Positions 1-6,879 are shown, counted from the first letter of the stretch. The stretch: DNA of 14,014 bases from Methyloligella sp. (GCA_027058255.1 JALUTE010000193.1:311-14324), one strand, 5' to 3'. Numbers and translations: made by a program. The notes: generated by a model not told the origin, from the letters alone.

Positions 1-104
1 CTCGAGACGGTCGTCGCGCCGGGCCGGATCGCGAGATAGAGCGAGGGCACGGTCTCGAGATTGTGGTTGAAGACGTCCGGCCCCGCCGCGACGACCGTCT
101 CGAG
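1..104. repeat. 18-bp perfect inverted repeat at the window's left edge
   Basis: Bases 1-18 (CTCGAGACGGTCGTCGCG) are the exact reverse complement of bases 87-104, with 68 bases between the arms. The inner copy encodes a normal lipA segment (LETVVAAG, before PDVFNHN). The outer copy starts at the first base of the window and replaces the expected lipA sequence after RPG. Pairing stops at base 19. This looks like a fold-back junction, either chimeric or an assembly error, rather than a functional element. Confidence 0.8.
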
Positions 105-635
105 CGCGCCCGCCTTGCGCAGGAAATCGGGGGTCAGCACCTCGATGGTGGTCTCGGGCGACGCCGCGCGGATGGCCCGGATGGTGGCGGCGAAATGGGC
201 CGCACCGCCATCGGCGAGATCGTCCCGGTCCACCGAGGTCACCACCACATGGGCAAGGCCGAGGGCTGCGACGGCCTCGCCAACCCGCTCCGGCTCGCCC
301 GCGTCGAGCGGCAGGGGCCGGCCGGTGCGCACATTGCAGAAGGCGCAGGCGCGGGTGCAAATCTCCCCCATGATCATGAATGTGGCGTGCCGGCGCTCCC
401 AGCAGCCGCCAATATTCGGGCAGGCCGCCTCCTCGCAGACCGTATGCAGGCCCTTTTCGCGCACAAGGCGCTTCGTGCGCGCATAGCCCGCCGACCCTGG
501 CGCCTTGACACGGATCCAGGCGGGCTTCCTCACAAGCGGCGTGTCCGGGCGGGCTGCCTTCTCCGGGTGGCGCGGGCGACCGCCAGCCTGCGCCCCGCGC
601 CCTTTCAGCTTGCGCGTGTCGATGATGGTGACCAT
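1..635 (-). CDS. lipA: Lipoyl synthase LipA, C-terminus missing at window edge
   Basis: LipA is a radical-SAM enzyme that inserts two sulfurs into protein-bound octanoyl groups, making the lipoyl cofactor of the E2 and lipoyl-E1-beta subunits encoded just upstream. About 211 codons are visible of a family length near 320. The auxiliary-cluster cysteines C67, C72 and C78 (CEEAACPNIGGC) and the radical-SAM triad C93, C97 and C100 (CTRACAFC) are both complete, followed by the family stretch VVTSVDRDDLADGGA and DVFNHNLETVP. The ATG at 635 has a GGAG-type ribosome site a few bases upstream, and lpd ends 44 bases before it, consistent with one operon. The last residues read RPGATTVS where the family normally has RPGA followed by an aromatic residue and SL. 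That break coincides with an 18-bp inverted repeat at 1-18, so the final six or so codons are probably not true lipA sequence. Confidence 0.95.
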   Translation of the reverse strand, partial: MVTIIDTRKLKGRGAQAGGRPRHPEKAARPDTPLVRKPAWIRVKAPGSAGYARTKRLVREKGLHTVCEEAACPNIGGCWERRHATFMIMGEICTRACAFCNVRTGRPLPLDAGEPERVGEAVAALGLAHVVVTSVDRDDLADGGAAHFAATIRAIRAASPETTIEVLTPDFLRKAGALETVVAAGPDVFNHNLETVPSLYLAIRPGATTVS

Positions 636-679
636 GGCTCCAACCCCTAACCCGTTCCCGGGTCGAGATCAAATCGCGA

Positions 680-2083
680 TCACATATGGATCGCCCGGTC
701 GTATGCGTCCAGCACCGCCTCGTGCATCATCTCCGAGAGGGTCGGATGGGGGAAGATGGTGTGCATGAGCTCGGTCTCGGTGGTCTCGAGCCCCATGGCG
801 ATGGCATAGCCCTGGATGAGCTCCGTCACCTCGGCGCCGATCATGTGGGCGCCCAGCAGCTCGCCCGTCTTCTCGTCGAAAATGGTCTTCACCAGCCCCT
901 CATCTTCGCCGAGAGCGATCGCCTTGCCATTGGCCCGGAAGGGAAAGCGCCCGATCCGCACCGCGCGGCCCGCCTCGCGCGCCGCCTGTTCCGTGAGGCC
1001 GATGGAGGCGACCTGCGGCTGGGCATAGGTGCAGGCGGGCACGCGGTTCTTGTCGAGCGGGTGCAGCCCGGCAAGGCCGGCGATGCGCTCGACGCACACG
1101 ATCCCCTCATGGCTTGCCTTGTGCGCCAGCCAGGGCGGCCCGGCGACATCGCCGATGGCATAGACGCCCGCAGCGCCGGTGCGGCACCACTCGTCGACCA
1201 CGATATGGCCCTTCTCCACCCGCACGCCGGCCTCCTCGAGGCCCAGATCCTCGACGTTTCCGGTGATGCCGATGGCAAGAATGACGCGATCCACCGTGAG
1301 CGTCTCGGTCCGCCCCTCCGCCATCTCAAGCGTGGCCTGGACCCCGTCACCTGCGGGCTTCAGCGTCTTCACCGTCGTGCCGGCATGGATGGTCATGCCG
1401 TCGGCCTCGAAGGCCTTGCGGGCGAGCTTGGAGATCTCCTCATCCTCCACCGGCAGCACCCGCTCCAGCACCTCCACCACCGTGACCGGAACCCCGAGCG
1501 CGCGATAGAAGCTGGCGAACTCGATGCCGATGGCGCCGGAGCCGATCACCAGGAGCGATTTGGGCAGGCTCTCGGGCACCATCGCCTCCTTGTAGGTCCA
1601 GACCCGCTCCCCATCGGGCTCGAGGCCGGGCAGCGTGCGCGCCCGGGCGCCCGTGGCGATGATGACGTGCTTGGCGGCGATGGTCTCGTCGCCACCGTCC
1701 CGCAGCGTGACCGAGACCCGACCCTGCCCGGCCAGCCGGCCCGTGCCCTCGATCACCGTCACCTTGTTCTTCTTCAAGAGGTAGGCGACGCCCCTGGAGA
1801 GGCGGTCCGCCACCTTGCGGGAGCGCTCGACGATGGCGTCGAGCTTCACGGTGAGCCCCGCGACCTCGAGGCCGAACGCTTGCGCCTGGCCGATGAGCCG
1901 CGCCACCTCCGCCGTGCGCAGGAGCGCCTTGGTCGGAATGCAGCCCCAATTGAGGCAGATGCCCCCCAGATGCTCGCGCTCGACCACGGCCGTGGCAAGG
2001 CCGAGCTGCGCCGCACGGATCGCCGCCACATAGCCCCCCGGGCCGCCGCCAATCACCACGACGTCAAAGGCTGTCTCGCTCAC
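680..2083 (-). CDS. lpdA: Dihydrolipoyl dehydrogenase (E3 of pyruvate dehydrogenase)
   Basis: This cytoplasmic flavoprotein reoxidises dihydrolipoyl groups on the E2 (and lipoyl-E1-beta) subunits and passes the electrons to NAD+. The 467 residues match the family length. Visible are the FAD-binding GGGPGGY at 12-18, the redox disulfide C43-LNWG-C48 followed by IPTK, the second Rossmann motif GSGAIGIEFASFY that binds NAD, the AIGDVAGPPWLAHKA FAD segment, and the C-terminal catalytic H446-P-T-L-S-E451. The start is a GTG at 2083 with a GGGGG-type ribosome site upstream. It follows pdhC after a small lipoprotein gene and precedes lipA, so it is probably the E3 dedicated to the pyruvate complex; other 2-oxo-acid complexes could share it. 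A structured 182-base leader precedes it. Confidence 0.97.
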   Translation of the reverse strand: MSETAFDVVVIGGGPGGYVAAIRAAQLGLATAVVEREHLGGICLNWGCIPTKALLRTAEVARLIGQAQAFGLEVAGLTVKLDAIVERSRKVADRLSRGVAYLLKKNKVTVIEGTGRLAGQGRVSVTLRDGGDETIAAKHVIIATGARARTLPGLEPDGERVWTYKEAMVPESLPKSLLVIGSGAIGIEFASFYRALGVPVTVVEVLERVLPVEDEEISKLARKAFEADGMTIHAGTTVKTLKPAGDGVQATLEMAEGRTETLTVDRVILAIGITGNVEDLGLEEAGVRVEKGHIVVDEWCRTGAAGVYAIGDVAGPPWLAHKASHEGIVCVERIAGLAGLHPLDKNRVPACTYAQPQVASIGLTEQAAREAGRAVRIGRFPFRANGKAIALGEDEGLVKTIFDEKTGELLGAHMIGAEVTELIQGYAIAMGLETTETELMHTIFPHPTLSEMMHEAVLDAYDRAIHM

Positions 2084-2132
2084 CGGTCACCCCCGTTCAG
2101 TCTTGAAGGCATGCCCTGCCACCAGCCGCGGC

Positions 2133-2211
2133 CCTGTTCCGCGCGGGGCATAGCATCGCCGCCCCGAACAGGCAAACCGCCGCGCAGCCCCAAGTGGGCC
2201 ATGCACGGCGG
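2133..2211 (-). promoter_or_regulatory. Two adjacent hairpins in the lpd leader
   Basis: The gap between the lipoprotein stop (2266) and the lpd GTG (2083) contains two neighbouring inverted repeats. The first is 2133-2172: CCTGTT pairs with AACAGG and CGGGGC with GCCCCG, with a five-base bulge and an 11-base loop. The second is 2177-2211: CCGCCG pairs with CGGCGG, and GCCC with GGGC around the loop CAAGT. Neither has a clear run of U after it. They could end or attenuate the upstream transcript, or stabilise an mRNA end after processing. The structures are seen; the function is inferred. Confidence 0.4.
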
Positions 2212-2265
2212 CTCGTGGACAAGATGGAATGGCCCCGTTCGAGGCCGCTTGCGCGGGCAGGCCGC

Positions 2266-2520
2266 CTATTGGCGGCGATAGCAGCCCCGCGCGAGATAGG
2301 TGTCGAGCACACGCCGATACTCGGCGCTGTTGCCCCGCCCCTGACCATAGATTCGGTTCATCTTCTTGGACAGCGCCTTGCAGCTCGCGCCGCTGCCCCC
2401 GGTCAGGTACGAGCCACCCGTGCCCGGTCCGCTGGCACAGGCCGCCAGTCCGAGCACCACGAGCCCCATCAGGGGCACCAGAACGATTCCGGTCCGTCGT
2501 GACACGTCTCGATCTCCCAT
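2266..2520 (-). CDS. Small predicted lipoprotein inside the pdh operon
   Basis: I do not recognise the family. The 84-residue product has a basic N-terminus (RDVSRR), a hydrophobic segment at about 12-26 and a lipobox L25-A-A-C28, so it should be exported, lipidated at C28 and anchored in a membrane. Residue 29 is Ala, not Asp, so outer-membrane sorting is plausible if Lol rules apply. The mature part of about 57 residues is Gly/Ser-rich at first, then basic and probably helical (ALSKKMNRIYGQ to DTYLARGCYRRQ), with cysteines at the start of the helical part and near the end that could form a disulfide. An alternative GTG at 2505 (79 residues) has the better-spaced GGAG ribosome site and may be the true start. 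It lies between pdhC and lpd on the same strand, with 209 bases before it and 182 after, enough for its own promoter. Confidence 0.75.
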   Translation of the reverse strand: MGDRDVSRRTGIVLVPLMGLVVLGLAACASGPGTGGSYLTGGSGASCKALSKKMNRIYGQGRGNSAEYRRVLDTYLARGCYRRQ

Positions 2521-2583
2521 GAATGTCCCGGGCCGCGCCGGGCGCGACCGCGCTCAGTCCCCTCGACATGACATACTGGGAAT

Positions 2584-2612
2584 ATCCAACACGATTTGCA
2601 GGGTCGTTTCAA
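2584..2612 (-). promoter_or_regulatory. Possible promoter for the lipoprotein gene
   Basis: On the minus strand, TTGAAA (plus 2607-2612) and TTGGAT (plus 2584-2589) are separated by 17 bases in a locally AT-richer stretch, about 64 bases before the ATG at 2520. The -35 is good but the -10 is poor because it lacks the conserved A at position 2. The reading rests on spacing, composition and the 209-base gap after pdhC. Confidence 0.3.
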
Positions 2613-2694
2613 ACCGCGCTTGGGCTTTTCGCGATCTCTCTGGCGACCTGTTGCAAGCGGGCATCACCCTCCCGCGGGGGGAAGGTATGGCGGA

Positions 2695-2724
2695 GGAGCG
2701 GAGCCCCGGCCCGGTGACCGCTCC
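2695..2724 (-). terminator. Hairpin just after pdhC, possible terminator without a U run
   Basis: The 7-bp stem GGAGCGG (2695-2701) / CCGCTCC (2718-2724) has a 16-base loop and begins five bases after the pdhC stop. It is followed by a pyrimidine-rich stretch but no run of U. It may end part of the transcription, or protect the 3' end of the pdhABC message, before the lipoprotein gene. Confidence 0.35.
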
Positions 2725-2729
2725 GCGCC

Positions 2730-4082
2730 TCAGGCGAGCATGCGCACGGGATCCTCGATCAGCCTGCGGAAGGCGCCGAGGAGCCTGGCGCCGAGCGCCC
2801 CATCGACCACGCGGTGGTCGCAGGAGAGGGTGCACGACATGACCGTTGCGACCGACACATGCCCGTCCTCGCCCACGACCGGCCGCCGCTCCCCCTGCCC
2901 CACGGCCAGAATGGTCGCATGGGGCGGGTTGATGACGGCGGAAAAGCTCTTGATGCCGAACATGCCGAGATTGGAGATCGACGTCGTTCCGCCCTGATAT
3001 TCGTGCGGCGCAAGGCGGCGCTTGCGCGCGCGGGCGGCGAGATTCTTCATCTCGATGGAGATGTCCGAGAGCGTCTTCTTGTCGGCATCCCGGACCACCG
3101 GCGTAAAGAGCCCGCCCTCGACCGCGACCGCCACGCCCACATCCGCCCGGTGATGCATCAGGCGGCCGGCCTCGGTCCAGGTTGCGTTCGCCTCCGGCAC
3201 CTGCTTGAGCGCGAGCCCCATGGCCTTGATGATGAAGTCGTTGACCGAGATCCTGTAGGGCGGGTCCGCCTCGGCGCCGGCCTCGTTCAGCCGCTTGCGC
3301 GCCTCGAGCAGCGCATCCAGTCGGCAATCGATCGAGAGGTAGAAATGCGGGATGGTGAGCTTGGCCTCCACCAGCCGGCGCGCAATGGTCTTGCGCATAT
3401 TGTCGTGGGGGACAATGTCATAGCTGCCCTCCTCGAAGAGGGCCCGAATGATGTCATCGGACATGCCGGCTGGAAGCCCCGCGGCAGGGGTTTCCGCTCC
3501 CGCAGGCGCAATGCCTGTGCGCGCGGCCTTTTCCACGTCCCGCTTGACGATGCGCCCATGCGGCCCGGTGCCCGTCAGCGCCGCAAGGGCGATGCCCCGC
3601 TCCTTCGCAAGGCGCCGTGCGAGCGGGCTCGCCTTGATGCGCCCTCCGGCTTCGCCATCGCCTGCCCCCGTTCCAGCGCCCACGCCTGCTCCGCCGCCGG
3701 CCCCGGTGGGTGCCGGCTTTGCGCGGGTCGGCTGGTCCTCGGGACCGGCCGTCTTGGCTGCGCTCTCCTGCATGCTTGCTCCCCCATCTTGGCGTTCGCC
3801 GGCGCCGGGACTGAAATCGTCCAGAACCTCGGGACCCTCCCCTTCCTCCAGAAGAAGGGCGATCGGTCTGTTGACGGGAACAGCCGTTGCTCCCTCCGCC
3901 ACGAGCAGCTTGCCGACGCGCCCCTCGTCCACCGCCTCGACCTCCATGGTGGCCTTGTCGGTCTCAATCTCGGCGATCACGTCGCCGGGTTCGACCGTGT
4001 CGCCTTCCTTGACGTGCCATTTGGCAAGCGTGCCCTCCTCCATGGTCGGCGAGAGGGCGGGCATGAGAACGGGTATGGGCAT
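2730..4082 (-). CDS. pdhC: Pyruvate dehydrogenase E2, dihydrolipoyl acetyltransferase
   Basis: PdhC is the core subunit of the pyruvate dehydrogenase complex; it moves the acetyl group from E1 to CoA through its swinging lipoyl arm. The 450 residues fit alphaproteobacterial E2 proteins with one lipoyl domain. In order: lipoyl domain 1-80 with the lipoylated lysine K43 in ETDKATMEVEA; a flexible Gly/Ala/Pro-rich linker of about 85-148; the peripheral-subunit-binding domain about 149-185 (KASPLARRLAKERGI to GPHGRIVKRDVE); and the catalytic domain about 225-450 ending in DHRVVDG with catalytic H423 and D427. The ATG at 4082 starts the family motif PVLMPALSPTMEEG, but the ribosome site is weak (GAG only). 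A 25-codon reading frame ends 12 bases upstream, so translational coupling is possible. Much of the lipoyl region is nearly identical in DNA to pdhB. Confidence 0.97.
   Translation of the reverse strand: MPIPVLMPALSPTMEEGTLAKWHVKEGDTVEPGDVIAEIETDKATMEVEAVDEGRVGKLLVAEGATAVPVNRPIALLLEEGEGPEVLDDFSPGAGERQDGGASMQESAAKTAGPEDQPTRAKPAPTGAGGGAGVGAGTGAGDGEAGGRIKASPLARRLAKERGIALAALTGTGPHGRIVKRDVEKAARTGIAPAGAETPAAGLPAGMSDDIIRALFEEGSYDIVPHDNMRKTIARRLVEAKLTIPHFYLSIDCRLDALLEARKRLNEAGAEADPPYRISVNDFIIKAMGLALKQVPEANATWTEAGRLMHHRADVGVAVAVEGGLFTPVVRDADKKTLSDISIEMKNLAARARKRRLAPHEYQGGTTSISNLGMFGIKSFSAVINPPHATILAVGQGERRPVVGEDGHVSVATVMSCTLSCDHRVVDGALGARLLGAFRRLIEDPVRMLA
3918..3989. repeat. 72-base direct repeat, copy in pdhC (partner 5456-5527)
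   Basis: This block and 5456-5527 differ at one base (A at 3966, G at 5504). Both encode the lipoyl-lysine region (VIAEIETDKATMEVEAVDEGR) of their genes, in the same orientation about 1.54 kb apart. The match includes nearly all synonymous positions, more than selection on the protein alone would require. Confidence 0.85.
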
Positions 4083-4094
4083 GGGCGTCTCGGC

Positions 4095-4172
4095 TCATTG
4101 CTCGGTTGTGCCGGTGCGCGGCCCGCCCGCATGGCAGGCGCGGCCGCCATACAGCTCGGCGCCGTCTTTCAT
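4095..4172 (-). CDS. Possible 25-codon leader ORF between pdhB and pdhC
   Basis: An ATG at 4172 opens a frame of 25 codons (MKDGAELYGGRACHAGGPRTGTTEQ) ending in TGA 12 bases before the pdhC start. A GGGG stretch five bases before its ATG could bind the ribosome, whereas pdhC's own site is weak, so translating this frame could help initiate pdhC. I recognise no family. Some related genomes carry a longer small gene at this position, so it could instead be a remnant. A chance frame in GC-rich DNA is quite possible. Confidence 0.25.
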   Translation of the reverse strand: MKDGAELYGGRACHAGGPRTGTTEQ

Positions 4173-4213
4173 CGCTGCCCCGCGCCGGGCGCTCGGCACG
4201 GATTCGAACCACC

Positions 4214-5620
4214 TCATTCCTGATAGCACACGGCCTTGACCGCCCGCACCACGTCGTCCTCGCTGGGCAAAGCCAGCTTCTCCAGATTGGCCGCATAGGG
4301 CATGGGCACGTCCGCGCCGGTGACCTTGGTGGGCGGCGCGTCCAGCCAGTCGAAGGCCTCCGCCGTCACCCGCTGGCAAACCTCGGTGCCGACCGAGCAG
4401 ACCGGCCAGGCCTCCTCCACCGTCACCAGGCGGTTGGTCTTCTTGACGCTCTCGATCACCGTGGCCACATCGAGCGGGCGCAGGGTGCGCAGGTCGACGA
4501 CCTCCGCCGAGATCCCCTCGCCTTCCAATGTTTCCGCAGCGCGCAGCGCATAGTCCATGGCGCGCGAGAAGGCGACGATGGTCACGTCCGAGCCGGCGCG
4601 CACCACCTTGGCCTTGCCGATGGGCACAAGCCAGTCTTCCACATCCGGCACCTGGAAGCTCTTGCCATAGAGGATTTCGTTCTCGAGGAAGACGACGGGG
4701 CTGTTGTCGCGGATGGCCGCCTTCAAGAGGCCCTTGGCGTCGGCCGCCGAGTAGGGCGCGATCACCTTCAGCCCCGGCACATGCGCATACCAGGCCGAAT
4801 AGCACTGGCTGTGCTGTGCCGCCACCCGCGACGCCGCGCCATTGGGGCCGCGAAAGACGATCGGGCAATGCATCTGGCCGCCGGACATGTAGAGCGTCTT
4901 GGCGGCCGAGTTGACGATATGGTCGATGGCCTGCATGGCGAAGTTCCAGGTCATGAACTCGACAATGGGCCTGAGCCCGGCCATGGCGGCTCCGACGCCG
5001 ACGCCCGTGAAGCCATATTCCGTGATGGGCGTGTCGATCACCCGTTTCGAGCCGAACGCGTCGAGCAGGCCCTGGCTCACCTTGTAGGCGCCCTGATACT
5101 CGGCCACCTCCTCGCCCATCAGGAACACCCGCTCGTCGCGGCGCATCTCCTCGGCCATGGCATCGCGCAGCGCCTCGCGCACCGTCATGTCCACCATGGC
5201 CGCACCCTCGGGCACCTCCGGCTCCGACACCCGCGCCTCCCTGGCCGGAACGGTGGCGGGCGCCCGAGGCGCCCCCTCCGGCGCCGGGCTCTGCGTGGAC
5301 GCGGAAACCGTGGCCCCGACAGACGAAACCGCCGGGGCGGCGGCGCCCGCGGCGGCTTCGGCACTCGCATCATCCTCACCATCGGCGAGAATGACGGCGA
5401 TGGGCGTGTTCACCTTCACCCCGTCGGTGCCCTCGGCCACCAGGATCTTGGCAAGGCGCCCCTCGTCCACCGCCTCGACCTCCATGGTGGCCTTGTCGGT
5501 CTCGATCTCGGCGATCACGTCGCCGGGGGCGACCTCGTCTCCCTCCTTCACCAGCCATTTGGCAAGCCGGCCCTCCTCCATGGTCGGCGAGAGCGCAGGC
5601 ATCAGCACCTGGGTCGGCAT
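4214..5620 (-). CDS. pdhB: Pyruvate dehydrogenase E1 beta subunit with lipoyl domain
   Basis: PdhB pairs with PdhA to form the thiamine-diphosphate-dependent E1 enzyme that decarboxylates pyruvate. It has 468 residues, about 140 more than a plain E1-beta. The excess is an N-terminal lipoyl domain (1-80, lipoyl lysine K43 in ETDKATMEVEA) and an Ala/Pro-rich linker (about 84-140). The transketolase-like core starts near VDMTVREALRDAMAEEM and shows GEEVAEYQGAYKVSQGL (168-185), E201 in DTPITEYGF (the residue position that activates the cofactor), GGQMHCPIVFRGPNG and AAQHSQ. The C-terminal domain carries VTVEEAWPVCSVGTEV. This fused form is known from alphaproteobacteria. An AGGGGA site about nine bases before the ATG supports the start. 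It begins 61 bases after pdhA, on the same strand. Confidence 0.97.
   Translation of the reverse strand: MPTQVLMPALSPTMEEGRLAKWLVKEGDEVAPGDVIAEIETDKATMEVEAVDEGRLAKILVAEGTDGVKVNTPIAVILADGEDDASAEAAAGAAAPAVSSVGATVSASTQSPAPEGAPRAPATVPAREARVSEPEVPEGAAMVDMTVREALRDAMAEEMRRDERVFLMGEEVAEYQGAYKVSQGLLDAFGSKRVIDTPITEYGFTGVGVGAAMAGLRPIVEFMTWNFAMQAIDHIVNSAAKTLYMSGGQMHCPIVFRGPNGAASRVAAQHSQCYSAWYAHVPGLKVIAPYSAADAKGLLKAAIRDNSPVVFLENEILYGKSFQVPDVEDWLVPIGKAKVVRAGSDVTIVAFSRAMDYALRAAETLEGEGISAEVVDLRTLRPLDVATVIESVKKTNRLVTVEEAWPVCSVGTEVCQRVTAEAFDWLDAPPTKVTGADVPMPYAANLEKLALPSEDDVVRAVKAVCYQE
5456..5527. repeat. 72-base direct repeat, copy in pdhB (partner 3918-3989)
   Basis: This is the pdhB copy of the near-identical lipoyl-domain block; 71 of 72 bases match the pdhC copy. 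Similarity continues on both sides, but with scattered differences. Confidence 0.85.
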
Positions 5621-5681
5621 TGGCGTTCATTCCCCTGTCGCATAGGTCCCGCACGCGGCGCGCCGCATCGGGCGGCCGCGT

Positions 5682-6734
5682 TCAAGCGTCGGCATAGACA
5701 TCTGTTGTGAGCTCGCTCGGATCGGGCTCCGGCGCCGCCTGGGCAAACTCCGCCGCCTCGCCGACGATGCCCCGGATCTCCGTGTCGATGGCCTTGAGAT
5801 CGGCCTCCGTCGCATGCCCGGCCTCGATCAGGCGCCGGCGCACCAGCTCGATGGGATCGTGCTCCTGGCGCACCTTCTGCACCTCCTCGCGCGAGCGGTA
5901 CTTGGCGGGGTCCGACATGGAATGGCCGCGATAGCGATAGGTGAGCATCTCCAGGATGATTGGCCCATTTCCCTCCCGCGCCCACGCGACCGCCTTCTCG
6001 CCCGCGGCCCGGACGGCCCGCACGTCCATGCCGTCCACCTGCTCGCCCGGAATGTCGAAGGAGCGCCCCCGCTGGGACAGATCGGTGGTGGACGAGGCCC
6101 GGTCGATCCGCGTCCCCATGCCATACTTGTTGTTCTCGATCACATAGACCACGGGCAGGCGCCAGAGCTTGGCCATGTTGAAGCTCTCATAGACCTGGCC
6201 CTGATTGGCGGCCCCGTCCCCGAAATAGGTGAGGCACACCCTGCCATTGCCCCGATAGGTGTTGGCGAAGGCGAGCCCCGTGCCGAGCGGCACCTGGCCG
6301 CCGACGATGCCATGCCCGCCATAGAAATTTTTCTCCACGGAGAACATGTGCATGGACCCGCCCTTGCCCTTGGAGTAGCCGGCGCGCCGGCCCGTCAGCT
6401 CCGCCATGACGCCCTTGGGGTCCATGCCGCAGGCGAGCATGTGGCCGTGATCGCGATAGGCGGTGATGACCTGGTCGCCCTCCTCGATGGTCATCTGCAT
6501 GCCGACGACCACCGCCTCCTGGCCGATATAGAGATGGCAGAAGCCACCGATATAGCCCATGCCATAGAGCTGTCCGGCCTTCTCCTCGAACCGGCGGATG
6601 AGGAGCATCTCCCGATAGGCCTTCAGCTCCTCCTCGGGCGTGAAGGGCCGCACGCCTGCCTCCCGGCCGTTGGCCTTGCTCCGGCCGGACGCCCGCCCGC
6701 CGCCGCTCCCTTTCGCCTCTTTCTTTTTCGCCAT
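5682..6734 (-). CDS. pdhA: Pyruvate dehydrogenase E1 alpha subunit
   Basis: PdhA binds thiamine diphosphate and, with PdhB, carries out the committed decarboxylation of pyruvate and reductive acetylation of lipoyl groups. Counting from the ATG at 6734 (350 residues), a Lys/Gly-rich, probably disordered tail (1-28) precedes the E1-alpha domain. That domain shows LLIRRFEEKAGQLYGMG, GGFCHLYIGQEA (64-74), TAYRDHGH, the thiamine-diphosphate motif GDGAANQGQ starting at 172 and ending at N201-N202, and the conserved loop YRYRGHSMSDPAKYRSREE (266-284), which in eukaryotic E1 holds phosphorylation sites. An in-frame ATG at 6749 would add five residues (MGRRL) but has no ribosome site; 6734 has GGGG upstream and gives the usual MAKKK-type start. 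It is the first pdh gene, 242 bases after ftsB, with a direct repeat in the gap that may regulate it. Confidence 0.96.
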   Translation of the reverse strand: MAKKKEAKGSGGGRASGRSKANGREAGVRPFTPEEELKAYREMLLIRRFEEKAGQLYGMGYIGGFCHLYIGQEAVVVGMQMTIEEGDQVITAYRDHGHMLACGMDPKGVMAELTGRRAGYSKGKGGSMHMFSVEKNFYGGHGIVGGQVPLGTGLAFANTYRGNGRVCLTYFGDGAANQGQVYESFNMAKLWRLPVVYVIENNKYGMGTRIDRASSTTDLSQRGRSFDIPGEQVDGMDVRAVRAAGEKAVAWAREGNGPIILEMLTYRYRGHSMSDPAKYRSREEVQKVRQEHDPIELVRRRLIEAGHATEADLKAIDTEIRGIVGEAAEFAQAAPEPDPSELTTDVYADA

Positions 6735-6857
6735 GAGTCTACGCCCCATATGCCCAAGCGCATGCCGGCTCTCGCCCCGAGGGGCCTCGATGCGGAAATT
6801 ACACGATATGCCCTGGTCTGGCCACCTCGCCCCGCGTGCCGGGAGGCCGTTCCCTCG

Positions 6858-6879
6858 TATTGCGCAACATTATTGCGCA
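6858..6879. promoter_or_regulatory. Direct repeat of TATTGCGCA upstream of pdhA, possible operator
   Basis: TATTGCGCA occurs at 6858-6866 and again at 6871-6879, separated by ACAT, giving a 13-base period. Each copy contains the self-complementary core TGCGCA, so the site also reads as TGCGCA-N7-TGCGCA. It lies in an AT-rich island about 125 bases before the pdhA start, in the longest gap of the window. It does not match the E. coli PdhR operator as I know it. The repeat is seen; the regulatory role is inferred. Confidence 0.45.

Noticed and set aside
2659..2681. CCCGCGGG-centred palindrome downstream of pdhC
   Set aside because: It is a simple GC palindrome with no room for a loop; the stem at 2695-2724 is the better structure in this gap.
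4200..4210. tRNA T-loop-like GGTTCGAATCC (minus strand) just after pdhB
   Set aside because: Only the loop resembles a tRNA. The flanking bases do not form a proper T stem, and no anticodon arm, D arm or acceptor stem is visible around it.
5621..5681. 13-codon frame between pdhA and pdhB
   Set aside because: Too short to support, with no sign of conservation; it overlaps the ribosome site region of pdhB.
686..5710. Long plus-strand ORFs opposite lpd, pdhC and pdhB (531, 469 and 534 codons)
   Set aside because: Each mirrors a confidently identified pdh-locus gene, shows low-complexity Arg/His/Gly composition and has no motif of its own.
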